DNA of 64,000 bases from Nitratidesulfovibrio sp. (GCF_040373385.1 NZ_JBDXXH010000001.1:487483-551482); one strand, 5' to 3'. Counted from the stretch's first letter, positions 1 to 9,669 are shown. Notes: generated by a model from the sequence alone, not told the origin. Program-made: numbers and translations.

Positions 1-378
1 GGGCACATGGTGGCGGCGGGCACGCGACTGGCCGCACCCGCGCACCTGGCGAAGGCGTTCGGCGGGGGCGCGCAACGCTTCGAACTGGGCATCCGGCCCG
101 AAAACCTGCGCGTGACAGAACCGGCGTCCGGTTTGGCGTCCGGTTTGGCATCGGGTTTGGCATCGGGCTCCATTACCGGCGAGCTGACGGACATCGAGGC
201 ACTGGGGCTGAAGTCCGTGCTCACGGTGACCAATCCGGCGGCGCGGCTGCGCGTGCTGGTGGACAGCGCGGAGGTCCGGACGTTGCGCCTGGGCCAACAG
301 GTGGGGCTGGAGGCGGTGAACACGCCGCGCATGCTGGCCTTCGACCCGGACGGCGGCCGCAGCCTGCTGCACGGCTGA
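1..378 (+). CDS. ABC transporter ATP-binding protein, C-terminal part (TOBE domain)
   Basis: This is the 3' end of a gene that begins upstream of the window; the reading frame is open from base 1 to the TGA at 376-378. The visible part contains the phrase GIRPENL, typical of the TOBE (substrate- or regulator-binding) domain that follows the ATPase domain in MalK/PotA/FbpC-type importer ATPases, and a beta-rich remainder. The Walker and signature motifs lie outside the window, so the substrate cannot be named. A short in-protein repeat of the unit SGLA occurs at about residues 44-54, encoded by a tandem DNA repeat at 127-170. It is followed after about 100 bp by the radical SAM / molybdoenzyme pair, so a link to molybdate or tungstate supply is possible but is only inference. 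Confidence 0.7.
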   Translation, partial: GHMVAAGTRLAAPAHLAKAFGGGAQRFELGIRPENLRVTEPASGLASGLASGLASGSITGELTDIEALGLKSVLTVTNPAARLRVLVDSAEVRTLRLGQQVGLEAVNTPRMLAFDPDGGRSLLHG

Positions 379-400
379 GGCGTTTCCGCCCACCCGTCAG

Positions 401-448
401 CCTGTCCGGCCATTCGCCTGTCCGGCCATTCGCCTGTCCGCCCATCCG
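401..448. repeat. 16-bp tandem repeat, three copies
   Basis: The unit CCTGTCCGGCCATTCG occurs twice exactly (401-416 and 417-432), followed by a degenerate third copy. It fills the spacer between the ABC ATPase stop and the radical SAM start. No regulatory role is evident. Confidence 0.85.
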
Positions 449-474
449 TTTGTCCGCCTATTCCAGAGACGCGC

Positions 475-1533
475 ATGATCAACATCTTCGTGACCTACCG
501 GTGCAACCTGGCCTGTTCCTACTGTTTCGCGCGCGAGTTGCACGGCGAATTCCCGCAGGACATGGCGGACGACCGCTTCGGCATCCTGCTGGACTGGCTG
601 GTACGGGCCGGGGTGCCGGTGGCGGCGTTCATCGGGGGCGAGCCCACCCTGCACCCGCGCCTGGCAGACATGGTGGAACGCACCACCGATGCGGGCGTGG
701 CCGCCGTGCTGTTCACCAACGGCCTGTTCCCGCGCGAACTGGCTGGCCAGTTGGCGGGGCGGGTGTCCAACTTCGTCATCAACTACAACGCGCCGGAGGT
801 GTATACCCCGGCGCAGTGGACCCTGCTGCACGAAAACCTGGACCGGCTGCACGACCTTTCGGCGCGGATCACCTTTTCGAAAAACTTCGCCCCCGGCCAC
901 GCCGACTACGGCTACCTGCTGCAAGGCATCGACCGCTACGGCGTGACCTCGGTGCGTTACGACATCTCGCGGCCCAGCGGCAGGGGCGGCAACGACCACT
1001 GCACCTTCGACGATACCGGCGCCATGATGGCCCACGTGGTGGGCTTCGTGAAGGCGTGCGAGCGGCGGGGGGTGCGCACGGGGCTTGATTGCAGCGTCCG
1101 GCTGTGCGACCTCAGGGATGACGACAGGCGGTATCTGGAACGCGTTTCCACCAAGTTCACCGGGGTGTGCCACCCGTCCATCGACGTGCACCCGGACCTG
1201 TCGGCCTCATACTGCCTGCCCCTGAGCGGGCTGCGGGTGCCCGACGTGACGCGCTTTGCCGATCAGGATGCGTTGCGCTGGCACTTCGCGCAGGCGGTGC
1301 GGCCCCTGCGGCAGGAGAACGTTTCCGCAGCGTGCCTGGATTGCAAGGACTTCATGCGTCGCTGCCAGGGGGGGTGCCTTGCCCTGCGGCAGGGCGCGGC
1401 CCGCGCGATGCAAGATGTGTCAGCGGATGTCTCTGCGGGTGCACCCGCGTCGGCAGACGACATGACGAACGGGCGGGACGCTACGTCCCGTGCCACGCAA
1501 TGCCCCCCGGAATGCCCTCCGGACTGTTCATGA
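475..1533 (+). CDS. Radical SAM protein with C-terminal cysteine cluster
   Basis: A 352-residue radical SAM enzyme. The N-terminus carries the [4Fe-4S]/S-adenosylmethionine motif CNLACSYC (Cys10, Cys14, Cys17), followed by GGEPTLHP, the usual second SAM-contacting glycine/glutamate motif. A cluster of four cysteines near residues 287-301 (CLDCKDFMRRCQGGC) resembles the auxiliary cluster region of SPASM-type enzymes. The last 45 residues are a low-complexity tail rich in Ala, Asp, Cys and Pro. The start is the ATG at 475, which places the cluster motif right at the N-terminus as in the family. Its stop codon overlaps the start of the next gene (ATGA at 1530-1533), so it is translationally coupled to the molybdopterin oxidoreductase-amidotransferase. 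The substrate is unknown; peptide modification or activation of the partner enzyme are options. Confidence 0.85.
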   Translation: MINIFVTYRCNLACSYCFARELHGEFPQDMADDRFGILLDWLVRAGVPVAAFIGGEPTLHPRLADMVERTTDAGVAAVLFTNGLFPRELAGQLAGRVSNFVINYNAPEVYTPAQWTLLHENLDRLHDLSARITFSKNFAPGHADYGYLLQGIDRYGVTSVRYDISRPSGRGGNDHCTFDDTGAMMAHVVGFVKACERRGVRTGLDCSVRLCDLRDDDRRYLERVSTKFTGVCHPSIDVHPDLSASYCLPLSGLRVPDVTRFADQDALRWHFAQAVRPLRQENVSAACLDCKDFMRRCQGGCLALRQGAARAMQDVSADVSAGAPASADDMTNGRDATSRATQCPPECPPDCS

Positions 1534-4274
1534 GCGCGAAAGACATGGGGGACACCGACGTGGCCGAACAACGCATCATCACCAGTTGCACACGCGACTG
1601 CCCCAACAGCTGCGGCCTTGTGGCCACCGTGCGCGATGGCCGCCTGGTGAAGCTGGCGGGCGACCCGGACCACCCCCTGACGCGCGGCAAGGCCTGCGTC
1701 AAGGCGCAGCGCTACGTGAAGCGGGTGTACAGCCCGGAGCGCATCACGCATCCGCTGCTGCGCGACCACCGCACCCAGCCGTGGCGCCGCGCCACCTGGG
1801 ACGAGGCGCTGGACCGCATCGCCGCGCGCATGGCCGCCATCCGCGACGAATCCGGCACGGAAGCCATCCTGTACTACCAGGGCTATGGCGAACGCACCGC
1901 GCTGAAACTGCTGAACCGCTATTTCTTCAACCTGTTCGGCGGGGTGACCACCCTGCGCGGCTCGTTGTGCGGCGGGGCGGGGCAGGGTTCGCAGAACCTC
2001 GACTTTGGCGAGCGCGTCTCGCACGACCCGCTGGACCACTGCAACAGCAACTCGCTCATCCTGTGGGGCCGCAACCCGGCGTCCACCCAGATCAGCCTGG
2101 TGCCCATCCTGCGCGAGATTCGCAAGCGGGGGGCCACGGTGGTGCTGGTGGACCCGGCCCGCAACCGTTCGGCCCCGCTGGCGGACCGGCACATCGCGCC
2201 GCGTGCGGGCACGGACGCCTTTCTGGCCATGGCCGTGACCAGGCTCATCCTGCGCGCCGGGGGCGAGGACCGCGCATTCATGCAGCGCCACGCCGAGGGC
2301 GCGGCGGAATACCTGCGCATCCTTGACCGGTACACGGTGGACGACCTGTGCGCCCGCTGCGGCGTACCCGTGGCTGACGCGGAATTTCTGGCGGACATGA
2401 TGCTGCGCCAGCGGCCCACGTCCATCCTGCTGGGCTGGGGCATGCACCGGCACGAGGCGGCGCACCTGTCCATCCGCGCCGTGGACGCGCTGGGGGCCAT
2501 CAGCGGCAACATCGGCGTGCCGGGCGGCGGCGTGAGCCAGGGCTTCGAGGAATACGGCCCCTACGACCAGCAGTACTGGGGCGACGGGCTGAACCCGCCC
2601 CGGCGTACCCTGCTGCTGCCGGAAATTGGCCGCGAGATACTGGCCGCGCGCGATCCGGAAATCCGCATGATCATGGTCACGGCGGGCAACCCGGCCTGCA
2701 TGGCGGCGGATGCCGGGGCCGTTGCCCGCGCCTTCCGCAAGGCGGAGTTCGTGGTCTATTCCGGCCACTTCATGGATGACACGGCGGATCTGGCCCACGT
2801 CTTCCTGCCTGCCACCACATTCCTGGAAGAAGATGACGCCATGGCCAGCTACGGCCACAACTACGTGGGGCCGGTGAACAAGGCCATCGAGCCGGTGGGC
2901 GAGTGTCGTTCGGAATTCATGATGTTCCACGGTCTTGCGGCGCGCTTTCCCTTTGCCGGGCGCTTCCGGCGCGGCGTGGACGAGTGGCTGCGCGACCTGT
3001 GCACGCCCATGTGGGAACAGGGCTGCACCCTGGAGCGGCTGCGCGCCGGGGCCTACCGGCTGGACGCGCCCATGGTGCCCTACGCGGACAAGACCTTTCC
3101 CACGCCGTCCGGCAAGTTCCGGTTCATGACCGAGTTCGATCCCGCAGGGCTGGGCGCGGTGGAACCGGACTATCCCTACCGCCTGCTGACCATCGCCCCG
3201 CACGGGTACATCTGCTCGGAGCGCACCATGGCCGAGCACGACGCCCTGACCGAGGTGGTGCTGGCCACGCAAGAAGCCGCCCGACTGGGCTTGGCCGACG
3301 GTGCGGTGGTGCGGGTGGAAAGCAGCGTGGGCGCGGTGAAGGCCATCCTGCGCACCGAGGACGGCCAGCGGGCGGACATCCTGGTGGCCGAGCGAGGCGG
3401 CTGGAACAAGGCCGGGCACGGGCTGAACCTGCTCACCCGCGCCCTGTCCAGCCAGGTGGGGCGCGGCACGCCGTACTACGAAACCTGCGTGCGGGTAACC
3501 CCGTGGCCCGACGACGGCGTCACGGGCTTGCGCGTGCTGGTGGTGCAGCACAGCAACGATGCCCCCGGCGGCAACTTCTGCAAGGAACTGGAACGCTGCG
3601 GCGCTGCGTTGACCACCCTGCGGCCCGGGCACGGAGATGCGCTGCCATCCCTCGACGAGGCCCTGACCGGGTACGACGCGCTGGTGGCTCTGGGCGGGCA
3701 GCAACACTGCTGGGACGATGCAGGCTCGCCCCATTTTCCGCACCTGATGGACCTGCTGCGCGCCTTCGACGCGGCGGGCAGGCCGGTGGCGGGCATTTGC
3801 CTGGGGGCGCAATTGTTGGCGCGGGCACATGGCGGCAGGCCGTGGACCATGGACGCGCTGGAGTTCGGCTTCGTGTCCTGCATCCCCACCGACGCGGGCC
3901 TGGCCGATCCGGTACTGTCTGGCGCGTTGCCCCTGCCGCGCCTGATGTCCTTCCACGAAGACACCTTCGACCTGCCGCCAGGCGCCACCCTGCTGGTGCA
4001 GGGCACCCAGTGCCGCAACCAGTGCTTCCGCGTGGGCAACGCCTCGTACGGGTTCCAGTTTCACCTGGAGGTTGATGCCGCCATCGTGCAGGACTGGGTG
4101 GACATATTCCGCAAGGGGCGCATGAGCGAATACGCAACCTACCGCGAGACATTCGACGACGTGTATTTCGACGACCTGGCCCGCGACATGCCCCTGCTGG
4201 TGGAAGCCTCCGGGGCGTTCTGCCGCAAGGTGGCGGCGGCGTGGCTGAGACTTGCCCGGCGGCAGGGGGGCTGA
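1530..4274 (+). CDS. Molybdopterin oxidoreductase fused to class I glutamine amidotransferase domain
   Basis: A 914-residue two-part protein. Residues about 10-655 are a bis-MGD molybdopterin oxidoreductase of the DMSO reductase superfamily: an N-terminal [4Fe-4S] motif CTRDCPNSC with a fourth Cys in GKACVKAQ, the catalytic domain, and the dinucleotide-binding C-terminal beta domain. GSLCGGAGQ near residue 145 may supply the metal ligand (Cys), but that assignment is uncertain. Residues about 665-885 form a class I glutamine amidotransferase (GMP-synthase type) with the nucleophile in GICLGAQ and the His/Glu pair in FHLEV, so the triad looks intact. No twin-arginine signal is present, so it should be cytoplasmic. 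The start at 1530 overlaps the previous stop; ATG 1545 and GTG 1560 are alternatives. The substrate is unknown. Ammonia released from glutamine being used in, or coupled to, the redox reaction is an inference. Confidence 0.85.
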   Translation: MSAKDMGDTDVAEQRIITSCTRDCPNSCGLVATVRDGRLVKLAGDPDHPLTRGKACVKAQRYVKRVYSPERITHPLLRDHRTQPWRRATWDEALDRIAARMAAIRDESGTEAILYYQGYGERTALKLLNRYFFNLFGGVTTLRGSLCGGAGQGSQNLDFGERVSHDPLDHCNSNSLILWGRNPASTQISLVPILREIRKRGATVVLVDPARNRSAPLADRHIAPRAGTDAFLAMAVTRLILRAGGEDRAFMQRHAEGAAEYLRILDRYTVDDLCARCGVPVADAEFLADMMLRQRPTSILLGWGMHRHEAAHLSIRAVDALGAISGNIGVPGGGVSQGFEEYGPYDQQYWGDGLNPPRRTLLLPEIGREILAARDPEIRMIMVTAGNPACMAADAGAVARAFRKAEFVVYSGHFMDDTADLAHVFLPATTFLEEDDAMASYGHNYVGPVNKAIEPVGECRSEFMMFHGLAARFPFAGRFRRGVDEWLRDLCTPMWEQGCTLERLRAGAYRLDAPMVPYADKTFPTPSGKFRFMTEFDPAGLGAVEPDYPYRLLTIAPHGYICSERTMAEHDALTEVVLATQEAARLGLADGAVVRVESSVGAVKAILRTEDGQRADILVAERGGWNKAGHGLNLLTRALSSQVGRGTPYYETCVRVTPWPDDGVTGLRVLVVQHSNDAPGGNFCKELERCGAALTTLRPGHGDALPSLDEALTGYDALVALGGQQHCWDDAGSPHFPHLMDLLRAFDAAGRPVAGICLGAQLLARAHGGRPWTMDALEFGFVSCIPTDAGLADPVLSGALPLPRLMSFHEDTFDLPPGATLLVQGTQCRNQCFRVGNASYGFQFHLEVDAAIVQDWVDIFRKGRMSEYATYRETFDDVYFDDLARDMPLLVEASGAFCRKVAAAWLRLARRQGG

Positions 4275-4395
4275 ACCCTCCGCGTACCCCTCCCGCGTGT
4301 CCCCGGCCCGCGTCCAGACGTCCTGTGCCCCCTGACATCCCGCCCCCCGGACGTACTGTCCGCGCATGGTATTCATGCCGTGCGTACGCACGGCG

Positions 4396-4423
4396 AAACC
4401 CCGGCCCCGCGCCGGGGTTTTTC
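4396..4423 (+). terminator. Intrinsic terminator after the oxidoreductase-amidotransferase gene
   Basis: A GC-rich hairpin with arms AACCCCGGC and GCCGGGGTT is followed by a run of T (4418-4422). It lies about 120 bp past the stop at 4274. The rest of the 4275-4576 spacer shows no gene. Confidence 0.85.
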
Positions 4424-4576
4424 GTGTGTCGGCGGCATGCGGCAACGGCTATCCGGCGGTCTGGCCCCTGCCCGGCGGCAATAATGGACATGCCGACCTC
4501 TTTGTTTCATGGTGCAAACTGGCGCAGGCCCGGATGCGATTTCGGCATTCGGTCGTTGTCACGCCACGGGGGTGCC

Positions 4577-5623
4577 ATGGCTAGCCGTTCCTGTTTCATC
4601 CTGCCGTTGTCGGCGCTGCTGACCGTGCTTGCATGGGGCACGGCGTTTCCGCAGGCCGCCCCGGCGCGCACCACGTTGACGCGGGTGTGCGTGGTGCAGA
4701 GTTATCACTCCGAATACGTCTGGTGCCAGAACATCAACGAGGGCATCCGTGCCGCGCTGCGGGGCGCGGGAGCCGTCATTGACGTGTTCTACCTGGATGC
4801 CAAGCGTTCCCCCTCGCCGGACAGCCTGCGCGCCGCCGCACGGGGCATTGCCGCCCGCATTGCGGAACTGGAACCGCAGGTGGTGATAACCGTGGACGAT
4901 GCGGCGCAATTGTACCTGGCCGTACCGTACCTGATGGGCAAGGGCGGTGCCGGAGGCGGGCCGCAGGTGGTGTTCTGCGGGGTCAATGCCCCGCTCGGGA
5001 ACTACGGCTACCCCGCGCCCGACGTTACCGGCGTGCGCGAACGCTGGCACTTCCGCGAAGGGTTCGACCTGTTGCGAAAGATCGCACCCCGCATCAGGAA
5101 CGTGGCGGTGCTGCTGGATGACTCGGAATCCGCCGGATTCGTGCTGGCGGACATGCGCGACGACCTTGCCCGCAACGGCCCCTTTGCCCTGCCACTGTCC
5201 GACGTGGCCATGCTGCACACCTTTCAGGACTGGAAGCGCGCGGTGCTTTCCGCGCAGGACCATGCCGACGCCCTGGCGCTGGGCCTGTACCATTCGCTGG
5301 TGGACGCCGCCACCGGCAAGGTGGTGCCCGTCGAATCCGTGCGCGACTGGAATCTTTCCGTACTGCGCAAGCCCACGCTGGGCTTCAGCGATGCCACGCG
5401 CGACCATGGCCACCTGTGCGGCATTCTGGAATCGGCCCACGAACAGGGGCTGCTGGCGGGGCGCATGGCGCGTCACCTGGTACTGCGCGGGGGATCGGCG
5501 GGCGACCTGCCCGTGGCCGTCAACCAACAAGGCTTGGTATTCGTCAACCTGAAGACGGCGGAACGTCTGGGGCTGGTCATTCCCTACGAGATCATCAAGG
5601 CGGCGGAGTTGGTCATCCAATGA
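4577..5623 (+). CDS. Periplasmic ABC-type substrate-binding protein, kinase-linked
   Basis: A 348-residue exported protein with a hydrophobic signal peptide (residues about 6-28, cleavage likely after the AFPQAAPA region). The body matches the ABC_sub_bind type (VCVVQSYHSEYVWCQNINEG at the start of the first lobe, repeated alpha/beta units, and a Val/Asn-rich end). The ATG at 4577 is chosen because it gives the signal peptide directly after a G-rich ribosome site. No permease or ATPase gene is nearby. The stop overlaps the start of a membrane histidine kinase (ATGA at 5620-5623), so the protein most likely serves as the ligand-binding partner of that sensor rather than an importer component. 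The ligand is unknown. Confidence 0.8.
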   Translation: MASRSCFILPLSALLTVLAWGTAFPQAAPARTTLTRVCVVQSYHSEYVWCQNINEGIRAALRGAGAVIDVFYLDAKRSPSPDSLRAAARGIAARIAELEPQVVITVDDAAQLYLAVPYLMGKGGAGGGPQVVFCGVNAPLGNYGYPAPDVTGVRERWHFREGFDLLRKIAPRIRNVAVLLDDSESAGFVLADMRDDLARNGPFALPLSDVAMLHTFQDWKRAVLSAQDHADALALGLYHSLVDAATGKVVPVESVRDWNLSVLRKPTLGFSDATRDHGHLCGILESAHEQGLLAGRMARHLVLRGGSAGDLPVAVNQQGLVFVNLKTAERLGLVIPYEIIKAAELVIQ

Positions 5624-7875
5624 GTTTTCCCGATACGCCAGCCCCTCCAGAACCACGTGCGCCGGGCAACACCCGGATATGGGCCATGCCCGAAGGGTTC
5701 ATCGCCACGGCGCTTACGGCGGTGTTCATCGGCGTGCTGGTCATTTCCGGCGTTGCCTATCGCTATACCCGTGGCGCGGCAGAAGAAATGGCCGGTGCGC
5801 AGATGGTGCAGGCGCTGGAACTGCTGGACCGCGACGTATCCGGGCGGGTGCGCGACATCGCGCGGCGCACCGTTCTGGTCAGCCAGGAAGAGGTGCTGCC
5901 GCTGGCGCTGGAGGATTCGTACCTGGGGCGCTCCGCCCGTGTGTCGGCCCAGCGCAGGCTGGACGCCTTCGTGCAGGCGGGCGGGTTCAGCCATCTGCTG
6001 CTGGTGGATCGGGCAGGCGGCGTGGTGCTGTCCACCCTGCCGCCCACCCTGCCACTGGACGAGACCCGGCGAGATGTTTCCGACCGCGAGACGTTCCGGG
6101 CGGCCATGCGGGGCGTCCCCGCCCTGGAACTGGTGGAGCGGTCGCGGCTTACCGGCGGGCCGGTGCTGGTCACCGTCGAACCGGTGCGTGGCCCCGATGG
6201 CGAGGTGCTGGGCATGGTGGCTGCCATCACCGCCATGGACGTCTTTGCGCGGGATATCCTGGACAGCGTGCACCTGGGCGCGGCGGGCGGTGCGTATATC
6301 CTGAGCGGCACGGGGGTACTGCTGGCACAGCCCGCATGGGCCGGACCGGACGATTTTGCGCCCGACGCGGAACTGCTGGAAATGCTTCGCGCGGGCGGCA
6401 GCGCGGCGCGGGGCGCCAACCCGGCAGCCCAGGTGATACAGCGGGCGGGCGGACAACAGCTGATCATATTCCGGCGCAATGCGGCCACCAACTGGCTGCT
6501 GGTTGTCGAGGCGGATGAAGAGGACATCCTGGCCCCGGCGCGCCGCCTGGCCGCCGCCAGCGGGGGCATATCGCTGGTCACGCTGGCCTGCGTGGCCCTG
6601 GCGCTGGGTGCGTTGCAGCGGGCCATGGCCCGGCTGCGCCAATCGGAGGACCGTTTTTCCAGTCTGTTCCGCCTTTCTCCGGACAGCGTGCTGCTGGTGG
6701 CGCCGGAGAACGGCATGGTGGAGGACGTCAACGATGCCGCTGCCAGCGCGTTCGGCCTGGCACGCCGGGCCATGGTGGGCCGCACGGTATACGACCTGGG
6801 CATCCTGTCCGACGAGGATGCGCGGCAAGCCGTGTGGGCGCAGTTGGAGGGCGAAGGCACCATCCGTAACGTGGAGGTGGCGGGGCGCGCCCCGGACATG
6901 GGGGACGGACGGGAGGTGTTCCATTCCCTGTCCGGCCAGGCCATGGATATCGGCGGCAGGCCCCTGTTCATGCTGGTGCTGCGCGACGTGACAGAGCTGA
7001 AGAAGATGCAGGAGGTGATGATCCAGACCGAAAAGATGATTTCGGTGGGGGGCATCGCGGCGGGCATCGCCCACGAGATCAACAACCCCCTGGGGGCCAT
7101 CATGCAGGCCTCGCAGAACATGCAGCAGCGCATGAACACCGTGCTGCCCGCCAACATCGTCGCTGCACAGGAGGCGGGGCTGGACCTTGACGCCCTGCAA
7201 CGGTACCTGCGGATACGCAAGGTGGACCGGTTCATCGAGGACATTCGGGCGGCGGCCATCCGTGCTTCCGGCATCATCCGGCACATGCTGGACTTCAGCC
7301 GCAGCAGCGCCGCGCGCAGCACCGTCAGCGACCTTCGGGGGCTGGTGGCCCGCGCCGTGAACCTGGCCGCCAGCGACTACGACCTGAAGAAGAACTACGA
7401 TTTCAGAAAGATCAGCATCGATATCCGCATGGCGGACAACCTGCCCCCGGTGCCCTGCGTGGAGACCGAGGTGGAACAGGTGCTGCTGAACCTGCTGCGC
7501 AACGCGGCGCAAGCTTTGTCCGGCATGAACCCGCCCCGCGACGATCCGCGCATCGTGCTGCGTGCCTTTGCGCAGGATGGCTGGCTGCGCCTGGAGGTGG
7601 AGGACAACGGCCCCGGCATGTCGCCCGAGGTGCAGCGCCGCATCTTCGAGCCGTTCTACACCACCAAGCCGCCGGGAGTGGGCACGGGCCTTGGCCTTTC
7701 GGTGTCGTACTTCATCGTCACCAAGGGGCACGAGGGTCGCATGGCCGTGGAGTCGCACCCCGGCGAGGGCAGCGTGTTCCGCGTCGACCTGCCCGTGGGC
7801 GGGCCGTCCCGTTCCGTACCTACCCGGCGTGAAGACGGCGGGGCTGTCCCCCCGGATGGTGGTGCCCCGTCCTGA
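5620..7875 (+). CDS. Membrane sensor histidine kinase (dCache-like sensor, PAS, HisKA-HATPase)
   Basis: A 751-residue kinase. Two membrane helices (residues about 26-48 and about 310-332) bracket a large periplasmic domain of Cache type that includes LLLVDRAGGVVLSTL. A PAS domain follows at about residues 347-460 (SLFRLSPDSVLLV), then the phosphoacceptor box with HEINNPLGAI, a long insertion between the two dimerisation helices, and the ATPase domain with N box (LLNLLRNAAQAL), G1 (DNGPGM), F box (FEPFYTTK) and G2 (GTGLGLS). The ATG overlaps the stop of the periplasmic binding protein, so the two are coupled and probably form one sensing unit. No response regulator is adjacent; the partner must be encoded elsewhere. 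Confidence 0.9.
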   Translation: MSFPDTPAPPEPRAPGNTRIWAMPEGFIATALTAVFIGVLVISGVAYRYTRGAAEEMAGAQMVQALELLDRDVSGRVRDIARRTVLVSQEEVLPLALEDSYLGRSARVSAQRRLDAFVQAGGFSHLLLVDRAGGVVLSTLPPTLPLDETRRDVSDRETFRAAMRGVPALELVERSRLTGGPVLVTVEPVRGPDGEVLGMVAAITAMDVFARDILDSVHLGAAGGAYILSGTGVLLAQPAWAGPDDFAPDAELLEMLRAGGSAARGANPAAQVIQRAGGQQLIIFRRNAATNWLLVVEADEEDILAPARRLAAASGGISLVTLACVALALGALQRAMARLRQSEDRFSSLFRLSPDSVLLVAPENGMVEDVNDAAASAFGLARRAMVGRTVYDLGILSDEDARQAVWAQLEGEGTIRNVEVAGRAPDMGDGREVFHSLSGQAMDIGGRPLFMLVLRDVTELKKMQEVMIQTEKMISVGGIAAGIAHEINNPLGAIMQASQNMQQRMNTVLPANIVAAQEAGLDLDALQRYLRIRKVDRFIEDIRAAAIRASGIIRHMLDFSRSSAARSTVSDLRGLVARAVNLAASDYDLKKNYDFRKISIDIRMADNLPPVPCVETEVEQVLLNLLRNAAQALSGMNPPRDDPRIVLRAFAQDGWLRLEVEDNGPGMSPEVQRRIFEPFYTTKPPGVGTGLGLSVSYFIVTKGHEGRMAVESHPGEGSVFRVDLPVGGPSRSVPTRREDGGAVPPDGGAPS

Positions 7876-7913
7876 GAGGGCGGGTTTGCTTTACACGTCC
7901 AGACATGACGCAC

Positions 7914-7952
7914 AAGGCCCCCGGCACGTCACGCGTGACGCCGGGGGCCTTT
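7914..7952 (+). terminator. Terminator hairpin after the kinase gene
   Basis: Arms AAGGCCCCCGGC and GCCGGGGGCCTT enclose a smaller palindrome (GTCACGCGTGAC). The T tract is short. It lies 38 bp after the kinase stop. Confidence 0.75.
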
Positions 7953-8123
7953 CCGCGTGGCCGTGCAGGGTGGCCCGCGGACAGGAGGATGCATCAAGGA
8001 GCCGATGCATCACGGATGCTCCGCCCGGCGTTCCGCAGGGCGCGGGATGCAGCCGCGCCGCCGGAACGCCGGACCGCCGGAGCGGGGAAGGGCGGCAGCG
8101 GGGCCGACCTTCGGAGCCACGGT

Positions 8124-8152
8124 GCGCGCCCGGCCGGTGGGGCCGGGCGCGC
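8124..8152 (-). terminator. Hairpin downstream of catalase gene
   Basis: A 12-bp perfect stem (GCGCGCCCGGCC / GGCCGGGCGCGC) with a five-base loop sits just past the catalase stop on the minus strand. There is no T run, so termination or mRNA 3' protection are both possible. Confidence 0.5.
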
Positions 8153-8160
8153 GGTACATG

Positions 8161-9603
8161 TCACATCTTGAGTCCCAGGGCCTTGGCCACGCCCGCGCCG
8201 TAGGCCGGGTCGGCCTTGGCGCAGTTGCCCACGTGGCGCCGCTTGATTTCTTCGGGTGCGTCGCCCATGGCGCGGGCGGTGTTCTGGAACAGGGCCTCCT
8301 GCTGCTGCGGGGTCATCAGGCGGAACAGCCGGCCCGGCTGATCGTAGTAGTCGGCGTCGTCCTCGCGGAAGTTCCAGTGCGCCGCATCGCCCTTGATGGC
8401 CAGGGGCGGTTCGGCGAAGTCCGGTTGTTCCTGCCACTCGCCGTAGCTGTTGGGTTCGTAGGCCAGCGTGCTGCCGTGGTTGCCGTCAACCCGCATGGCC
8501 CCGTCGCGGTGGTAGCTGTGCATGGGGCAGCGCGCCGCGTTGACCGGGATGAGGTGATGGTTCACGCCCAGCCGGTAGCGCTGTGCGTCGCCGTATGAAA
8601 ACAGCCGCCCCTGCAACATCTTGTCGGGCGAAAAGCTGATGCCCGGCACCACGTTGGCGGGGTTGAAGGCTGCCTGCTCCACCTCGGCGAAATAGTTTTC
8701 GGGGTTGCGGTTCAGTTCCAGCACCCCCACCTCGATGAGCGGGGCGTCCTTGTGAAACCACACCTTGGTCAGGTCGAAGGGGTGGTAGGGGAACTTTTCC
8801 ACGTCCCGTTCCGCCACCACCTGCACGAACATGGTCCACCTGGGGTATTCGCCGCGTTCGATGCTTTCGTACAGGTCGCGCTGGTGGCTTTCGCGGCAGG
8901 TGCCCACAAGGGCCTCGGCCTCGGCGTCGGTCAGGTTCTTGATGCCCTGCTGGGTACGGAAGTGGAACTTCACCCAGTAGCGCTGGTTGTCCGGGCTGAT
9001 GAAGCTGAAGGTGTGGCTGCCGAAACCGTGCATGTGCCGGTAGCTGGCGGGAATGCCCCGGTCGCTCATGACCACGGTGACCTGGTGCAGCGCCTCCGGC
9101 AGGGATGTCCAGAAGTCCCAGTTGTTCTTCGCGCTGCGCATGTTGGTGCGCGGGTCGCGCTTCACGGCGTGGTTCAGGTCGGGGAACTTCAGCGGGTCGC
9201 GCAGGAAGAAGACCGGGGTGTTGTTGCCCACCAGATCCCAGTTGCCCTGTTTGGTGTAGAACTTGATGGCGAACCCCCGGATGTCGCGTTCCGCGTCGGC
9301 CGCGCCGCGTTCGCCCGCCACGGTGGAAAAGCGCACGAACAGTTCGGTCTTCTTGCCGATTTTCGAGAACAGGGCCGCCTTGGTGTATTTGGAAATGTCG
9401 TGGGTGACGGTGAACGTGCCGTACGCGCCGGACCCCTTGGCGTGCATGCGCCGCTCGGGAATCACTTCCCGGTCGAAGTGGGCCAGCTTTTCAAGAAACC
9501 ACACGTCTTGCAGCAGCATGGGGCCGCGCGGCCCGGCGGTCATGGCGTTCTGGTTGTCGGGTACCGGGGCGCCTGCGTTGGTGGTGAGCTTGTGCTTTGT
9601 CAT
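8161..9603 (-). CDS. katA: Monofunctional haem catalase
   Basis: A 480-residue small-subunit catalase that disproportionates hydrogen peroxide to water and oxygen in the cytoplasm. The distal haem residues are visible: His54 in [12 protein letters not shown] and Asn127 in [11 protein letters not shown]. The proximal haem tyrosine lies in [14 protein letters not shown]. Length and order match clade 3 catalases. The start is set by a strong AGGAGG site just upstream on the minus strand. The gene is preceded by an AT-rich palindrome of PerR/Fur type and, one gene further upstream on the same strand, by perR, which strongly suggests peroxide-inducible control. Confidence 0.97.
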   Translation of the reverse strand: MTKHKLTTNAGAPVPDNQNAMTAGPRGPMLLQDVWFLEKLAHFDREVIPERRMHAKGSGAYGTFTVTHDISKYTKAALFSKIGKKTELFVRFSTVAGERGAADAERDIRGFAIKFYTKQGNWDLVGNNTPVFFLRDPLKFPDLNHAVKRDPRTNMRSAKNNWDFWTSLPEALHQVTVVMSDRGIPASYRHMHGFGSHTFSFISPDNQRYWVKFHFRTQQGIKNLTDAEAEALVGTCRESHQRDLYESIERGEYPRWTMFVQVVAERDVEKFPYHPFDLTKVWFHKDAPLIEVGVLELNRNPENYFAEVEQAAFNPANVVPGISFSPDKMLQGRLFSYGDAQRYRLGVNHHLIPVNAARCPMHSYHRDGAMRVDGNHGSTLAYEPNSYGEWQEQPDFAEPPLAIKGDAAHWNFREDDADYYDQPGRLFRLMTPQQQEALFQNTARAMGDAPEEIKRRHVGNCAKADPAYGAGVAKALGLKM

Positions 9604-9669
9604 GGGTTCCTCCTGTTGGGGTGGCCTGTGGATCTGATGGTCGGGCAGGTGGCGATAAAAATACCTTTG

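Noticed and set aside
1263-4445. Very long open frame on the minus strand (over 1000 codons) opposite the oxidoreductase gene
   Set aside because: It is a GC-driven shadow: composition is His/Gln/Arg-rich, there are no domain motifs, and the plus-strand frame has clear cofactor and active-site motifs.
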